Shown here: piece after piece, positions 4,388 to 5,058 of the stretch
Position numbering within the stretch: position 1 is the stretch's first letter
How the letters are laid out: every line of letters starts with the position of its first letter
Source: an uncultured Atopobiaceae bacterium
Lineage (GTDB): Bacteria > Actinomycetota > Coriobacteriia > Coriobacteriales > Atopobiaceae
Length of the DNA: 5,058 bases
Assembly (NCBI GenBank): GCA_900770865.1
Contig: CAAGLU010000039.1
Span: forward strand, 1-5,058
Direction: 5' to 3'
Notes under the pieces: model-generated
Seen by the model: only the letters and a program-made list of their open reading frames with translations
The model's database searches: none
Told to the model about the DNA's origin: nothing
Made by a program: the position numbers and the translations under genes

Positions 4388-5058
4388 ATGTCCAACGAGT
4401 GCCGCACTGACGACGAGGCAACAGGGCTCACGTCACGGCTCGTGGGCATAGAGAGCACAGACCCCGGTGCCTTTGAGGGCCACATCGAGGACTTTGTGCA
4501 CACGTGGCTCGAGGAACGTCGCAAGCGCGCCGGCAGCCTTGCCGGGTCCATACAAATCGAAGAGCTCGAGGCGCTGCCGGGACGCCGTTGCCTGCGAGCG
4601 CTCATTCCCGCGGCAGGGACGAGCGACACCGCTAACGGTCCCGCTGACCTCACCCTTCTCTGCCACATGGACACCGTGCGCGTGGGCGCCGGCTGGAGCG
4701 AGGACACGCCGGCCTTCTCGCCCGTTCTGCGCGATGGCGAGCTCTACGGCCGCGGCTCATGCGACATGAAGGGCGGCCTGGCCTGCGCGCTTCTCGCCTT
4801 CTCGGACGCGTTGGACGAGGTGGGCCGACGCGGGAGCCTACCCGGGCGCTCGCTGGCGATTGTGTGCACCGTGGACGAGGAGGACGAGATGCGCGGCTCG
4901 GAGGCTGCCATCCGCACAGGTTGGCTGGGCGCCACCGGCTGGGTCCTCGACACCGAGCCCACCGACGGCCGTGCGCGCGGCTCGCACAAGGGACGCACCT
5001 GGTACGTCATCGACATGCACGGCGTTACCGCGCACGCCAGCACGCCCTGGCGCGGCGC
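4388..5058 (+). CDS. M20-family metallohydrolase (ArgE/DapE/YgeY-like), 3' end outside window
   Basis: The frame is open from ATG 4388 to the right edge with 223 full codons, roughly half of a typical 370-450-residue M20 protein. Visible metal and catalytic motifs are HMDTV (H93), GRGSCDMKGG (bridging D126), TVDEEDE (E164 the likely general base, E165 a metal ligand) and DTEPTD (E190). HGVTAHASTP with H216 opens the lid/dimerisation domain. The last metal-binding histidine expected near the C-terminus lies outside. Family enzymes are cytoplasmic di-zinc hydrolases that cleave amide bonds in N-acyl amino acids, dipeptides or carbamoyl compounds. The first residues are polar with no signal peptide. 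It lies 4 nt after the regulator, so the two form an operon. The ssnA-ygfK neighbourhood makes a YgeY-like role possible, since YgeY is the M20 member of those clusters, but the visible motifs are shared by the whole family and the substrate cannot be assigned. Confidence 0.9.
   Translation, partial: MSNECRTDDEATGLTSRLVGIESTDPGAFEGHIEDFVHTWLEERRKRAGSLAGSIQIEELEALPGRRCLRALIPAAGTSDTANGPADLTLLCHMDTVRVGAGWSEDTPAFSPVLRDGELYGRGSCDMKGGLACALLAFSDALDEVGRRGSLPGRSLAIVCTVDEEDEMRGSEAAIRTGWLGATGWVLDTEPTDGRARGSHKGRTWYVIDMHGVTAHASTPWRG

Noticed and set aside
4171..4707. 178-codon minus-strand frame
   Set aside because: It is antisense to the 3' end of the regulator and the start of the M20 gene, both supported by conserved motifs; it has no family resemblance.

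Overview
This is a GC-rich bacterial window with strong G/C preference at third codon positions (judged by eye, not computed). It holds two divergent gene pairs separated by a 668-bp intergenic region that is visibly richer in A/T in the middle. Gene content (YgfK, SsnA, a YheO/DauR-type regulator, an M20 hydrolase), strong purine-rich ribosome binding sites and high GC would fit an anaerobic gut actinobacterium of the Coriobacteriia (Collinsella/Olsenella type). That placement is an inference; no rRNA or other phylogenetic marker is present.

Left half, minus strand: ssnA (1709-3064) is followed after 114 nt by ygfK, which starts at 1594 and runs off the left edge with 531 codons visible. SsnA is an amidohydrolase-superfamily metal hydrolase with a complete set of visible metal ligands. 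YgfK is a large iron-sulfur/flavin oxidoreductase subunit whose N-terminal barrel and first cysteine cluster are in view. The two genes are neighbours in E. coli and in the 'selenium-dependent molybdenum hydroxylase' clusters of anaerobes, which recent work links to anaerobic purine/urate breakdown. The gap between them carries two consecutive perfect 9-bp stem-loops of identical geometry.

Centre (3065-3732): no convincing protein-coding gene. It holds candidate promoters facing both ways, a perfect 12-bp direct repeat (TTTTGAGAAAAC, twice, 48 bp apart) and several short perfect inverted repeats that could be operators.

Right half, plus strand: a YheO/DauR-type regulator (3733-4383: N-terminal PAS-like sensor, C-terminal helix-turn-helix), then after 4 nt an M20-family zinc hydrolase (4388 to the right edge, 223 complete codons visible). 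The natural reading is a locally regulated catabolic module in which the YheO-type protein senses a small molecule and controls its own operon and/or the divergent ssnA-ygfK operon, while SsnA, the M20 enzyme and YgfK act on the nitrogenous substrate. The substrate cannot be read from the sequence. A 998-codon open frame on the plus strand (65-3061) is the antisense shadow of ssnA and ygfK and is not annotated as a gene.
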